DNA of 64,000 bases from Psychrobacter glacincola (GTDB lineage Bacteria > Pseudomonadota > Gammaproteobacteria > Pseudomonadales > Moraxellaceae): NCBI GenBank assembly GCA_001411745.2, contig LIQB01000003.2:530353-594352 (forward strand). Reading direction: 5' to 3'. The notes under the pieces were generated by a model. That model did not search any database, was not told the DNA's origin, and saw only the letters and a list, made by a program, of their open reading frames with translations. The position numbers and the translations under genes are program-made. The first letter of the stretch is position 1, and every line of letters begins with the position of its first letter. Positions 26,586 to 36,449 of this stretch are shown piece by piece.

Positions 26586-26891
26586 TTAGCTATTTGCTAC
26601 TGTATCATTGACTGCCTCACGTAATGCCTTACCTGGTTTAAAGTGCGGTATCGCTTTGGCAGGTACAGGTACGCTTTCTCCTGTTTTAGGATTTCGACCC
26701 ATACGGGCACGACGATGGTGCAGACAAAAACTGCCAAAACCACGAACTTCTACGCGTCCATCATTGGCTAACGTATCGGTCATCAAGTTTAATATTTCAC
26801 GTACTGCATCATCGACTACAGTATCAGTCATATTGTCACAGTTCGCACTTAAATTACTAATAAATTCGGACTTGTTAATCGCTTGCTGCAT
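26586..26891 (-). CDS. ihfB: Integration host factor beta subunit
   Basis: IHF is a sequence-specific DNA-bending heterodimer. The 101-residue protein resembles IHF-beta more than [81 protein letters not shown]. Position just after rpsA confirms it as ihfB. The C-terminal tail is slightly longer than in E. coli (94). Confidence 0.95.
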   Translation of the reverse strand: MQQAINKSEFISNLSANCDNMTDTVVDDAVREILNLMTDTLANDGRVEVRGFGSFCLHHRRARMGRNPKTGESVPVPAKAIPHFKPGKALREAVNDTVANS

Positions 26892-27161
26892 TATTACGCT
26901 TGCCTTGTTGATTAATGGATAAGATGACTGTGAATTGGACCATCATTTTCGATAGCTGGTTACTTTTAAGACAAGCTATACATCAAGATCATAAGGATAA
27001 ATAGCCATTCACTAAAATAATCTCAGTGTCTTAAATAAGTAATAATTCACATCTCGTTACTCAATGTTGCAAATGATAGCGGATATTACGGTAAATGGAA
27101 ATAAGAGTTTGCCCGTTTAAGCAAAAACCTCGTTGATTAAATAGTGCACTTAAAATTTAAG
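26892..27161. other. Gene-free region between ihfB and the rpsA terminator
   Basis: With the terminator, 327 bp separate ihfB from rpsA. No gene is visible. Since rpsA has its own terminator, ihfB must have its own promoter here or rely on read-through. Confidence 0.4.
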
Positions 27162-27191
27162 CAAAAAAAAAGCGACCATAGTCGCTTCTTT
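27162..27191 (-). terminator. rpsA terminator
   Basis: AAGCGAC (27170-27176) and GTCGCTT (27181-27187) form a perfect stem with a CATA loop; on the minus strand nine Ts follow. It lies about 30 bp after the rpsA stop. Confidence 0.9.
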
Positions 27192-27218
27192 TATAATCTT
27201 ATATCAATAACGTGCAGC

Positions 27219-28910
27219 TTACTGCATTTGCTCTTTGATCAAATCACCAATTGTTTTTGGCTGTGCATCAGAACTGGCAGTAGTACTAGTCGTGCTAGTG
27301 CTGCTTAGCTCTTTAATCGCTTGACGCTCTTCAGCTTCGTCTTTCGCTTTGATAGACAAGTTGATGTTGCGAGTTTTACGATCAACACTGATGATTTTCG
27401 CTTCAACGTCATCACCAACGCTCAAATGCTTAGTCGCATCTTCAACGCGATCACGTTGAATTTCAGAGGCACGTAGATACGCTTCAACTTCGTCAGCAAG
27501 CTCGATAGTAGCGCCTTTAGCATCTACTTCTTTTACTTTACCATTAACGATAGCACCGCGGTCATTGTTGACTAGGTATTCGTTGAATGGATCAGAGCTT
27601 AACTGCTTCACGCCTAGGCTAATACGGTTTGCTTCTGCATCTACTGACAATACCATTGCTTCAACGGTGTCGCCTTTATTGTAGTTACGGATAGCGTCTT
27701 CGCCAGTTTCGTTCCAAGAGATATCAGATAGATGAACAAGACCATCAATACCACCGTCTAGACCGATAAAGATACCGAAGTCAGTGATTGATTTAATCGT
27801 ACCAGTGATTTTATCACCGCGCTCATGTTTCTTATCAAACTCATCCCATGGGTTAGCTAGAGTTTGTTTGATACCTAAGCTGATACGACGACGTTCTTCA
27901 TCGATATCAAGAATCATTACTTCAACTTCATCGCCCACTTGAACAACTTTTGATGGGTGGATGTTTTTGTTGGTATGATCCATTTCTGACACGTGTACTA
28001 GACCTTCAATACCTTCAGAAATCTCAGCGAAACAACCATAATCAGTTAAGTTGGTGACGCGTGCTTTAACCACACTACCTACTGGGTAAGTGCCGCCAAC
28101 GTTATCCCAAGGATCAGTACCAAGTTGTTTTAGACCTAGGCTAACGCGATTGCGCTCACGGTCAAACTTCAATACTTTAACTTTTAGGTCTTGACCAACT
28201 TCAACAACTTCAGATGGATGCTTGATACGGCGCCATGCCATGTCAGTGATGTGCAATAGACCATCGATACCACCTAGATCAACGAATGCGCCGTAATCAG
28301 TAAGGTTCTTAACGATACCTTCGATCTCGATGCCTTCTTCAAGCTTGTTCAATAGCTCTTCGCGCTCAGCTGAATTTTCAGCTTCCATAACTGCACGACG
28401 GCTAACAACAACGTTGTTGCGCTTTTGATCAAGTTTGATAACTTTGAATTCTAGCTCTTTGCCTTCAAGATGCGTGGTGTCACGGATAGGACGAACATCT
28501 ACCAATGAACCTGGTAGGAACGCACGTACTGAACCGATATCTACAGTGAAACCGCCTTTAACTTTGCTTGAGATGATACCTTTTACGATTTCATCATTAT
28601 CAGCGATTTTTTCAAGGAAGTTCCAAGTTTCAACACGTTTGGCTTTTTCACGTGAAAGCAAGGTTTGACCCATGCCGTTATCAACCGCTTCAACCACGAC
28701 ATCAACGCTATCGCCAACTTCAACTTCAAGTTCGCCTTCTTCGCTTAAAAACTCTTCACGAGCGACGATACCTTCAGATTTCAGACCAGTATCAACAGTG
28801 ATCCAGTCGTTATCAATGGCCACAACAGTACCAGTGATAACCGAGCCACGCTCGATATCCAGACCTGTTTCTTCGATGCTCGCTTCAAATAGTTCAGCAA
28901 ATGATTCCAT
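27219..28910 (-). CDS. rpsA: 30S ribosomal protein S1
   Basis: S1 brings mRNA to the 30S subunit. The 563-residue protein contains six S1 repeats, recognisable from the recurring [33 protein letters not shown] and [17 protein letters not shown] blocks. It has the diagnostic N-terminus [14 protein letters not shown] and a Ser/Thr-rich tail ([15 protein letters not shown]) before GDLIKEQMQ. Length is close to E. coli S1 (557). A GGTAG precedes the ATG. It lies between cmk and ihfB as in most gammaproteobacteria. Confidence 0.97.
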   Translation of the reverse strand: MESFAELFEASIEETGLDIERGSVITGTVVAIDNDWITVDTGLKSEGIVAREEFLSEEGELEVEVGDSVDVVVEAVDNGMGQTLLSREKAKRVETWNFLEKIADNDEIVKGIISSKVKGGFTVDIGSVRAFLPGSLVDVRPIRDTTHLEGKELEFKVIKLDQKRNNVVVSRRAVMEAENSAEREELLNKLEEGIEIEGIVKNLTDYGAFVDLGGIDGLLHITDMAWRRIKHPSEVVEVGQDLKVKVLKFDRERNRVSLGLKQLGTDPWDNVGGTYPVGSVVKARVTNLTDYGCFAEISEGIEGLVHVSEMDHTNKNIHPSKVVQVGDEVEVMILDIDEERRRISLGIKQTLANPWDEFDKKHERGDKITGTIKSITDFGIFIGLDGGIDGLVHLSDISWNETGEDAIRNYNKGDTVEAMVLSVDAEANRISLGVKQLSSDPFNEYLVNNDRGAIVNGKVKEVDAKGATIELADEVEAYLRASEIQRDRVEDATKHLSVGDDVEAKIISVDRKTRNINLSIKAKDEAEERQAIKELSSTSTTSTTASSDAQPKTIGDLIKEQMQ

Positions 28911-29220
28911 TATGTCTACCTTTGTATAGCCGTATCCTGTCCAGCACAGTACGGATCAAATTTATGATTGCATAAAACGAGAATACTGGTTTTATATCCC
29001 ATACAATCATATATAAAAACGTTTGTTGTTAGTAAGCACATAACTTATTAAACTTACTAGCAACAACTGTCTTATATTGCAATGCCTTATACTTTTAAAT
29101 CTCTATGATTTAGAAAGAATATTTTTATCAATCTCTAGAGGTTATTAGCGTCTACTACTGTGATTTTATACTAAAATCAAGCGTATAGGAAACTTTTTCA
29201 TACTTACTAACTTGTTTTTA
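28911..29220 (-). other. Long rpsA leader / cmk-rpsA spacer
   Basis: This 310-bp gap holds the hairpin at 29023-29066 and no gene. E. coli S1 represses its own translation through an AU-rich structured leader, and this region is also AT-rich. Confidence 0.4.
29023..29066 (-). promoter_or_regulatory. Inverted repeat in the cmk-rpsA spacer
   Basis: TTGTTGTTAGTAAG (29023-29036) and CTTACTAGCAACAA (29053-29066) pair over 14 bp with one wobble-type position and a 16-nt loop, 113-156 nt upstream of rpsA. No T-run follows on the minus strand. It may be part of the rpsA leader or a weak cmk terminator. Confidence 0.5.
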
Positions 29221-30003
29221 TTAACTATTAAAGAAAATACCTTTATCCTGACAATGTCTTTTCACTTGTGCATAAACTGCATCAGCATCTAAGTTAGAGC
29301 TATCTAGTAGTAGAGCATCTTCTGCAGGCTTTGAGGGTGCAGTCGACCGATTCTCATCACGATCATCACGAGCTTTAATCGTCGCTAGAATCACGTCAAA
29401 ATCTGCCGTCTGACCAGCATTTATTAACTGTGTTACGCGGCGCTCGGCACGCGCTTCAGCACTGGCAGTCAAAAACACCTTAACATCCGCATCTGGGAAC
29501 ACAACCGTCCCCATATCGCGACCATCAGCGACCAATCCAGAGCGAGTTGCCATATCTTGTTGCAACTGTAGTAATGCTTGGCGAACTTTTGGAAATACTG
29601 CTATTTGTGATGCATAGCCACCCACGGTTTCATTACGAACCTGCTCACCCACCGCTTCATCATTCACTAAGATATCAACACGTCCTGACACATTGTTAGG
29701 TACAAAAGCAATCTCTAGGCGCTGCGTTAATACTAATACAGCCATCTCGTCAATGGCTTGGCTTCCGTCTGCCGCAACTAATCCCGCTTCAAATGCTTTG
29801 AGTCCAACGATACGATACAGAACACCTGAATCCAGCAGTTGATAATTCAATGCTTGGGCCAAACGCCACGTCACCGTACCTTTACCTGCCCCACTTGGTC
29901 CATCAATGCAGATAACTGGGTAGCGCAACACTGGCGCTTGCTTATCATTATTGCCAGCACCAAAGTTATCAAGTATAGCGTTATCAGCTGTAGAAACGGT
30001 CAT
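29221..30003 (-). CDS. cmk: Cytidylate kinase
   Basis: Cmk phosphorylates CMP and dCMP. The protein of about 260 residues has the Walker A ICIDGPSGAGKGTV, GVLYRIVGLKA, the DGRDMGTVVFPDADVKVFL motif, and TASAEARAERR. About 30 polar residues precede the kinase core, an extension absent from E. coli Cmk (227). I start at the ATG at 30003; a GTG nine bases upstream is an alternative. Confidence 0.95.
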   Translation of the reverse strand: MTVSTADNAILDNFGAGNNDKQAPVLRYPVICIDGPSGAGKGTVTWRLAQALNYQLLDSGVLYRIVGLKAFEAGLVAADGSQAIDEMAVLVLTQRLEIAFVPNNVSGRVDILVNDEAVGEQVRNETVGGYASQIAVFPKVRQALLQLQQDMATRSGLVADGRDMGTVVFPDADVKVFLTASAEARAERRVTQLINAGQTADFDVILATIKARDDRDENRSTAPSKPAEDALLLDSSNLDADAVYAQVKRHCQDKGIFFNS

Positions 30004-30174
30004 AATACTCACTTAATAGTAGACGATACTGATACGGCTTAGTGCATGCTAGCTGCAGAACAATATTTACTTATTTATCAAACGCTTGACAATCAATTCA
30101 TCATTTCGTCATCAAATAGGGCGATATTATAGCAAAGAAACCTACCCATCACTAGCAGCAAGACTGATATCTTG

Positions 30175-30750
30175 TTAATTGCTTATATTGTCTTTCTTTT
30201 TTGCCGCTTTTCGTCGTTCACGGAAAAAGGTCTTAAGCATCTGGCTACTATGCTCACGACATAAGCCATTATGTACTTCGATAGCATGATTATAAAAAGG
30301 TTGTATCGGCAAATTCATTTGACTGCCAACCATGCCTGCTCTTGGCTCGTTTGCTGCATAAACCAATCTATCTACCCGCGCATGAATGAGCGCTCCGATA
30401 CACATCGTACAAGGCTCTAAGGTAACGTATAACGTTGTCTTTAATGGTAAACGATAGTTTTTTAAGCGCGCACACGCTTCTCTTAATGCGACAATTTCGG
30501 CATGAGCGGTCGCATCGTGACGCCCAATCGGTTCATTAAATCCTTGACCAATAATCTGCTGATCGTGTACCAGTATCGCCCCTACCGGCACTTCTCCACG
30601 CTCAGCACCTTGCCTAGCAAGTTTAAGAGCTATTTTCATCCAGCTCATATCTTGAAGTGACCAAAATGCGCTGGCTTGCATATCTTCAATAACTAACTGA
30701 CTATTTGCAGTTGGATGTGGCTTCAATCTTATATTCTGTATATGTTTCAT
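30175..30750 (-). CDS. tadA: tRNA-specific adenosine deaminase TadA
   Basis: TadA deaminates A34 to inosine in tRNA-Arg(ACG) and is essential in most bacteria. The 191-residue protein has the zinc/catalytic motifs TAHAEIVAL (His and Glu) and LEPCTMCIGALIHARV (PCxxC), and the C-terminal MLKTFFRERRKAAKKK. About 30 residues precede the usual start (MKIALKLARQGAERGEVPVGAI); internal Met codons at 24 and 35 are alternative starts. It is 12 bp after ung on the same strand, so the two DNA/RNA-maintenance genes are likely cotranscribed. Confidence 0.93.
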   Translation of the reverse strand: MKHIQNIRLKPHPTANSQLVIEDMQASAFWSLQDMSWMKIALKLARQGAERGEVPVGAILVHDQQIIGQGFNEPIGRHDATAHAEIVALREACARLKNYRLPLKTTLYVTLEPCTMCIGALIHARVDRLVYAANEPRAGMVGSQMNLPIQPFYNHAIEVHNGLCREHSSQMLKTFFRERRKAAKKKDNISN

Positions 30751-30762
30751 TTATTTTGACAA

Positions 30763-31500
30763 CTATTGCGGTAATTGCCAATCGATAGGCGTTTGCCCAT
30801 ACTGTACCAGGTAATCATTGGTCTTAGAAAACGGCTTGGAACCAAAGAATCCACCACGATTGGCAGCAAGTGGTGATGGATGTACAGCGGTCAGAATAAG
30901 ATGCTTATCAGTATTGATATATTTGCCTTTTTTCTGTGCTTTACTGCCCCACAATATAAATACGGTATGTTCTGTTTGTTCATTAACCACATCAATCACC
31001 GCATCGGTAAACTGCTCCCAACCTTTATTTTGATGACTATTTGGCTCACTTTCTCGCACGGTCAGAGAGCTATTTAATAGCAAAACTCCTTGCTGTGCCC
31101 AGTAAGTCAGGTCGCCATGTTTTGAGGGTGCGATACCAACGTCACTCGCCATCTCTTTTAACAAATTATTGAGTGAGGGTGGCTTTGGAATGGCTTTGGG
31201 CACCGAAAATGATAAGCCCATTGCCTGCCCTGGTCCATGATAAGGATCTTGACCTAGTATCACGACTTTAACTTGTGATAAAGGGGTCAGGTTTAACGCG
31301 TTAAATATTAAGGGTGCTGGCGGATAGATACTGTTTTCTGATTGATAGGCTTCTTTTAAAAATGCACGCAAGTCGTCCATATTGTTAGAAGTTAACTCAT
31401 CTGCTAACGCCGTTTTCCAATCTTCTGGCAAGCGCACATTGTCTAAAATAGCCTGCTTTTGCGCTGGCGATTTTGGCGTTTGTTCATCGAATAATTCCAT
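30763..31500 (-). CDS. ung: Uracil-DNA glycosylase (family 1)
   Basis: Ung removes uracil from DNA. The 245-residue protein has the catalytic water-activating motif GQDPYHGPGQAMGLSF, LLLNSSLTVRE, VFILWGSKAQKKG, and the leucine-loop motif VHPSPLAANRGGFFGSKPF. Size matches the family (229 in E. coli). It is the first gene of an ung-tadA pair. Confidence 0.97.
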   Translation of the reverse strand: MELFDEQTPKSPAQKQAILDNVRLPEDWKTALADELTSNNMDDLRAFLKEAYQSENSIYPPAPLIFNALNLTPLSQVKVVILGQDPYHGPGQAMGLSFSVPKAIPKPPSLNNLLKEMASDVGIAPSKHGDLTYWAQQGVLLLNSSLTVRESEPNSHQNKGWEQFTDAVIDVVNEQTEHTVFILWGSKAQKKGKYINTDKHLILTAVHPSPLAANRGGFFGSKPFSKTNDYLVQYGQTPIDWQLPQ

Positions 31501-31617
31501 AGTATGTCCTTTTATATTTGTTATCGATTAGATAAATATCGAATGGGGGAGCGTGAACCAATCTCGCACATGAGATCTAGTGATTTCATACGTTGGTTTT
31601 GTTATGAATTATAGCAA

Positions 31618-31653
31618 TAAAAAAACGGCTACCACAGTAACATGGTAACCGTT
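31618..31653 (-). terminator. clpA terminator
   Basis: AACGGCTACCA and TGGTAACCGTT pair with one mismatch around an 8-nt loop; on the minus strand a run of seven Ts follows. It lies about 25 bp after the clpA stop. Confidence 0.85.
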
Positions 31654-31676
31654 GTTATTACATTAGTAGCAAAAAC

Positions 31677-34250
31677 TTAGCTGGCGAGTGATTCAGAGTC
31701 TGGATGTGGCTCATGAGTCTCAACGACCGTCAAGATAATACGACTATCTGCTGATCCTTTATCTGTAGACTTATAATCCGTCTTACCACTGTACTTATCA
31801 AGCTTAACAGAATCACCATCTTGCTCATCATTAGCTTCAGGCTCTAAGGTAAGATGTACTACCCCGCCATTGACCAAATCACCAAACAAAATCATACTTG
31901 CCAATGACTTTTTGATCTCATCTTGAATCAGACGCTGCATTGGGCGTGCACCCATTAAGCGATCATAGCCTTTGTTAGCCAAGTAATCGCGTACTTCGTC
32001 ATCAATCTCTAAAGTGACTTGTTTATCATCAAGCTGGACTTGTAGCTCAACCAAGAATTTATCAACCACAGATACCACCACGGAGGTATCTAATGAGTTA
32101 AATTGGATGATGGCATCTAGACGATTACGGAACTCTGGCGTAAAGACACGTTTGAGCGACTCCGTATTATCACGGCTATGGTCTTGCTGAGTAAAGCCCA
32201 TTGAAGAGCGGCTAATACTATCAGCACCGACGTTGGTCGTCATAATCACAATGACTTGCTTAAAGATAGCCACACGACCATTGTTATCAGTCAACGTACC
32301 ATGATCCATGACTTGCAGTAACAAGTTGAAGACATCAGGATGGGCTTTTTCAATCTCATCAAGCAATAACACACAATGTGGATGTTGATTGATTTTTTCA
32401 GTCAACAAACCACCTTGATCATAACCGACATAGCCAGGAGGCGCACCAATCAAACGCGATGCAGTATGGGCTTCCATATATTCTGACATATCAAAACGAA
32501 CCAGTTCTACGCCTAACAAATTTGCCAATTGACGTGAAACTTCAGTTTTACCCACCCCAGTAGGGCCAGCAAACATGAAGGAACCAATTGGCTTATCTGG
32601 TGCTTTTAGACCGGCACGCGATAGCTTAATCGCATCGGCTAGCGTTTCAATCGCTTCATCTTGACCGAACACTAAGTGTTTAAGATCACGATCTAAGTGC
32701 TGAAGAATACTCTTATCATCACTCGATACTGACTTGGGAGGAATACGTGCAAGCTTGGCAACAATCGCCTCAATATCTGCCACATCGATTTTCATCGGTG
32801 GTTTTTTCTTAGCCTTGGCACTTTTTGACTCACTGAACGATTTGGCACGATCGTTGGCTTTTGCAGTTTCCGCTTCATCCTGCATTTCGCTATCGCTATA
32901 CGTGTCGCCATCGAGACCCTCAACATCGGCATCAATCTGAGCATCAAAATCTTGCTCTATATCCGCAATGAAGCTTTCTTCTGCATCAATATCATCAGCA
33001 TCAGGAATCACACCTAAACGCTTATAGGCACCTGCTTCGTCAATCACATCAATCGCTTTATCTGGTAAAAAACGCTCGTGAATATGCTTAGCAGATAATT
33101 GAACGGCGGTGACCAACGCTTCATCGGTATATTCAACGTTATGAAATTCCTCATAACGAGGCTTCAGACCGCGTAAAATATCAATCGTATCGTCAACACT
33201 TGGTTCTTTGACATCAATTTTCTGGAAACGACGTGACAGTGCATGGTCTTTTTCAAACACTTGACGGTATTCGGTAAAGGTGGTTGAGCCGATACAGCGC
33301 AGCTCACCATTAGCAAGTGCTGGCTTAATCAAGTTTGATACGTCCATATTGCTACTCATTGACGACCCTGCGCCAATAATCATATGAATCTCATCAATAA
33401 ACAAGATTGCATTGGGCTTTTTCTTTAGCGCATCAAGCAGTGACTTCATGCGTTTTTCAAAATCACCACGGTATTTAGTACCAGCGATTAATGAGCCAAT
33501 ATCAAGGCTATAAATCACACAGCCATTCAATGGTTTCGGTGCTTTATCATTAATAATCAACCACGCCAAACCTTCAGCGATAGAGGTTTTACCGACGCCT
33601 GGCTCACCAACCAATAACGGGTTATTTTTACGGCGACGGCATAGCACTTGCGCGGCGCGCTCAATTTCAGGGCCACGTCCAATTAATGGGTCAGTCTTAC
33701 CTTCAGCCGCACGCTGGTTTAGGTTGGTCGCAAACTCAACCAAGGGATCCTTACTGGTTTTTTCTGAGGCACTACGGCGTTCACCCGTCATAGAAGCACG
33801 TGGCTCGGATGGCTCGTCTTTATCTTGACCATGTGATAAGTACTGGGTCAGCTCAAGACGACTTATGCCCTGTTTTTTGAGCAAATAAACGGCATAAGTA
33901 TCGTGCTCTGAAAACATAGACACTAAAATGTCTGAGCCTTCAACAAGGCGACCACCACCAATAGATTGCACATGGAAAATAGCACGCTGCAGAATACGAT
34001 CAAAGCTTTGGGTTGGCTGCGGTGACTGCTCCGTATCTGCGTCTACCGTTGGCGTATGCTTATTGATATAAGCTTCTAACTCGGTACGCAGCGTTGAAAC
34101 ATTGGCATTACAGGCAGTTAATGTATTGGCAGCGTGAGTATTCTCTAATAACGCCAATAATAAATGCTCAACAGTGAGGTACTCATGCGATTTTTGGCGC
34201 GCAAGTGTCATTGCTAAACGCAAAGAAACTTCAAGATGACGACTTAACAT
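31677..34250 (-). CDS. clpA: ClpAP protease ATPase subunit ClpA, with acidic insertion
   Basis: ClpA unfolds substrates for ClpP and accepts N-degron cargo from ClpS. The 857-residue protein has the Clp N domain ([33 protein letters not shown]), AAA-1 with Walker [19 protein letters not shown]-2 with Walker [16 protein letters not shown], and a ClpP-docking IGF-type loop appears absent as a literal IGF. About 70 acidic/Ser-rich residues (about 412-482) are inserted between the end of AAA-1 ([10 protein letters not shown]) and the linker ([17 protein letters not shown]), where E. coli ClpA has only a few residues. The polar C-terminal tail is about 50 residues longer. E. coli ClpA has 758. Confidence 0.93.
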   Translation of the reverse strand: MLSRHLEVSLRLAMTLARQKSHEYLTVEHLLLALLENTHAANTLTACNANVSTLRTELEAYINKHTPTVDADTEQSPQPTQSFDRILQRAIFHVQSIGGGRLVEGSDILVSMFSEHDTYAVYLLKKQGISRLELTQYLSHGQDKDEPSEPRASMTGERRSASEKTSKDPLVEFATNLNQRAAEGKTDPLIGRGPEIERAAQVLCRRRKNNPLLVGEPGVGKTSIAEGLAWLIINDKAPKPLNGCVIYSLDIGSLIAGTKYRGDFEKRMKSLLDALKKKPNAILFIDEIHMIIGAGSSMSSNMDVSNLIKPALANGELRCIGSTTFTEYRQVFEKDHALSRRFQKIDVKEPSVDDTIDILRGLKPRYEEFHNVEYTDEALVTAVQLSAKHIHERFLPDKAIDVIDEAGAYKRLGVIPDADDIDAEESFIADIEQDFDAQIDADVEGLDGDTYSDSEMQDEAETAKANDRAKSFSESKSAKAKKKPPMKIDVADIEAIVAKLARIPPKSVSSDDKSILQHLDRDLKHLVFGQDEAIETLADAIKLSRAGLKAPDKPIGSFMFAGPTGVGKTEVSRQLANLLGVELVRFDMSEYMEAHTASRLIGAPPGYVGYDQGGLLTEKINQHPHCVLLLDEIEKAHPDVFNLLLQVMDHGTLTDNNGRVAIFKQVIVIMTTNVGADSISRSSMGFTQQDHSRDNTESLKRVFTPEFRNRLDAIIQFNSLDTSVVVSVVDKFLVELQVQLDDKQVTLEIDDEVRDYLANKGYDRLMGARPMQRLIQDEIKKSLASMILFGDLVNGGVVHLTLEPEANDEQDGDSVKLDKYSGKTDYKSTDKGSADSRIILTVVETHEPHPDSESLAS

Positions 34251-34971
34251 AACGACTTCCTACGGTTATACCTATCTTTATAATTGATAGCTTTATGAAT
34301 GAGTTAGTAAGTAAATCAGGGCGACAGATGGATTGTTCAAGGGCTAACTCTGTATTATCAAAAGACAGCGCTAAATGATATTGACCATGTATTACTCAAG
34401 TAGCAGTGCTATCTACTTATCACCAATTAAGCGTTTTGATCACTCATACTTGCTTTTCTTTATCTCAACACGATACTTAAGAAGAGTCAATCTATTAACA
34501 CAGACTAAAATGTATCAAGGCGTACTGCGCATCAATATTTATAGTAAAGAAATAGCATGAAAGCTTCAAAAACTGAGCAAATAAAGGAGAAATCGGTAAT
34601 AGAATAATAAATGAGAGAGTGAAGGATACAAATGACTTTTTTAAGCCATCAACTGATTAAATTATAGAAAAATTCAAGTTAATAGGATGATTAGAAAATG
34701 ATAGGAATGCATCAATCATTTCTATAAAATTTAGACAGCTGTTTGATGTGATGACTTAATATAGATAAGGGTATATTAAAGAAAAATCAAGGTTAGGATA
34801 TTTTTATAGTAAGGAATTTATGAGTGACTGCTTGGATACAGAGTACCTATCAAGCTCACAATGAGCGGTTTTAGAGCTTGATAGGGTTTCTAAACGATAA
34901 AACCATTGAAAATAATAAGATAGAAATACGAAAAGAAGATAGAACTTTAAATTCATGTTTACGCTATTTCC
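34251..34971. other. 721-bp gene-free region between clpS and clpA
   Basis: Very AT-rich, with no ORF having a ribosome site or recognisable product; a 61-codon plus-strand frame at 34375-34560 is not convincing. It holds one strong inverted repeat (34846-34885). In many proteobacteria clpS and clpA are nearly adjacent, so the gap is unusual. Confidence 0.5.
34846..34885. repeat. 12-bp perfect inverted repeat after clpS
   Basis: CCTATCAAGCTC (34846-34857) and GAGCTTGATAGG (34874-34885) enclose a 16-nt loop. It lies about 90 bp after the clpS stop on the minus strand with no T-run there; a weak clpS terminator or an RNA element are both possible. Confidence 0.6.
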
Positions 34972-35388
34972 TTATTCGCCTTGATGTGGCTCAATCTGGG
35001 TCAATAATGGATAGCCTTCACGATGTGCCAGACTGTTTACCTTTTTGGCTTTGGTCTCAGCGATATCTTTAGGATAGATACCAGCAATGCCTTTGCTACT
35101 GTTATGAATCGTTAGCATAACTTCGACTGCCGAATCCATACTATGACGAAATTCGGACTGCAAAATATAAACGACGAACTCCATCGGCGTATAATTATCA
35201 TTATACATAACGACTGCATACATAGGCGGCTTAGCCACTTCTGGCTCTGCTACCAGTACATCTGCTTGTGGCGAGGTCTCACCGTCCGTATCGCCATCTT
35301 GTGCACGATGAGCAGGTATGGTTGGAAAGTGCCAATCAGCAACAGTTGGCAACGCTTGCAATAGGGTTTGTTTTATCATAATTGGCAT
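34972..35388 (-). CDS. clpS: ClpAP adaptor ClpS
   Basis: ClpS recognises N-degron residues and delivers substrates to ClpA. The 138-residue protein has the core PPMYAVVMYNDNYTPMEFVVYIL, and HNSSKGIAGIYPKDIAETKA. The conserved D in NDNYTPMEF and the His of the second motif, both part of the N-degron pocket, are present. The N-terminus is about 50 residues, longer than in E. coli (106 in total), and contains an acidic Asp/Gly/Glu stretch. In ClpS the N-terminal extension is what ClpA engages, so length may matter. Two possible starts (35388, 35379) lack a clear ribosome site. Confidence 0.93.
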   Translation of the reverse strand: MPIMIKQTLLQALPTVADWHFPTIPAHRAQDGDTDGETSPQADVLVAEPEVAKPPMYAVVMYNDNYTPMEFVVYILQSEFRHSMDSAVEVMLTIHNSSKGIAGIYPKDIAETKAKKVNSLAHREGYPLLTQIEPHQGE

Positions 35389-35481
35389 ACAAATTAATGG
35401 TTATATTTATAACAGAATAAAGGGCGCTAGCAGAGGTTGGCAAACGCAATGCTTATTATAGCGCTCTTAAATATGAATAGA

Positions 35482-36348
35482 TTAAGGCTCAATCGGACTT
35501 TCGTCGACTTCAGGCAAATCTAAAAGTGATAGCGGCATATTATCAATTCGGTCGCCAAGCTTCCAATCATAGAGCTGCTCCACTTGTTGCCCGCCAGCTT
35601 GTAAGCTAAGTTTGACTTGTAACGGTTTAAAGCCTGATGGCATCATGAAACGACCACGAATACGAACGATACCTTCAATAGTATAAACTGGAGGATCTAG
35701 CGGCACCTCTACAAAATCATCGTCATTGAGCAACGTCAACGTTGGCTTTAGGCGTTTGGCTTTGCCATCGCTAGCAAGCATGCCTATATCGAAACCATAT
35801 TCGAAGGCATTTTCAGGTAACGGCTCAATCTTTGCCGCTATTACCTGTAAAGGCATGCCGCCTTTGTCACGAAGGACATCAGCATATAATTCATTCAGTT
35901 GAGAGACTTGTCTATTCTCAACCGTTAATTCTTGCTGGTTTTCACGCAACTCTTTGATGTTAGCCAAGCTAATCGCCAGCTCCTGCTTAGCAGTAGCCGC
36001 TTGATTGGCCGCTATTTTATGACTAAGACGCAAATCTTCAAGCGCTTCTGTTGCCTCAGTGCTATTGATCATCGCTTGCTTGGTTTCAGTTTGCATAGAA
36101 TGAAAGCCACGCTGATATCCTAATTTATGACCGAATATCAATCCAACAATGGCAGTCACCAATATGACAACGACAAAGAGAGCCAACACCAATGTGGATG
36201 CCCCTTGTTGGGTACCACCTACCTTAGTTACTGAACTAGCATTGGTTTTAAGAGAATGCGAACTACGCTCTAAATGATACAAATCAGAGTCTTTGCACGA
36301 TGAAAGTGCGGGCTGTGAGCAAAAGCGTCGTACAAGCTTGACACGCAT
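35482..36348 (-). CDS. Membrane-anchored coiled-coil protein (DUF6776-like)
   Basis: The 288-residue protein has one transmembrane helix at about residues 52-74 (TLVLALFVVVILVTAIVGLI), a long coiled coil at about 85-150 (EATEALEDLRLSHKIAANQA and following), and a C-terminal all-beta-looking domain (VIAAKIEPLPENAFEYGFDIGML; VRIRGRFMMPSGFKPLQVKLSL). This resembles the DUF6776 family found near argC/erpA in pseudomonads and relatives. Function is unknown; the topology suggests a periplasmic C-terminal domain. It lies about 100 bp after argC on the same strand. Confidence 0.7.
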   Translation of the reverse strand: MRVKLVRRFCSQPALSSCKDSDLYHLERSSHSLKTNASSVTKVGGTQQGASTLVLALFVVVILVTAIVGLIFGHKLGYQRGFHSMQTETKQAMINSTEATEALEDLRLSHKIAANQAATAKQELAISLANIKELRENQQELTVENRQVSQLNELYADVLRDKGGMPLQVIAAKIEPLPENAFEYGFDIGMLASDGKAKRLKPTLTLLNDDDFVEVPLDPPVYTIEGIVRIRGRFMMPSGFKPLQVKLSLQAGGQQVEQLYDWKLGDRIDNMPLSLLDLPEVDESPIEP

Positions 36349-36449
36349 TTAGACAATATCTCTTAACAGTAATGGCAATATTATAGCGGAATTTATAATC
36401 AATACCTAGCACCATAAATGTGAATGATTTGACCACAGCTAAACATCTG

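Noticed and set aside
34375-34560. 61-codon plus-strand frame in the clpS-clpA gap
   Set aside because: No ribosome site, no recognisable domain, and in very AT-rich DNA; not reported as a gene.
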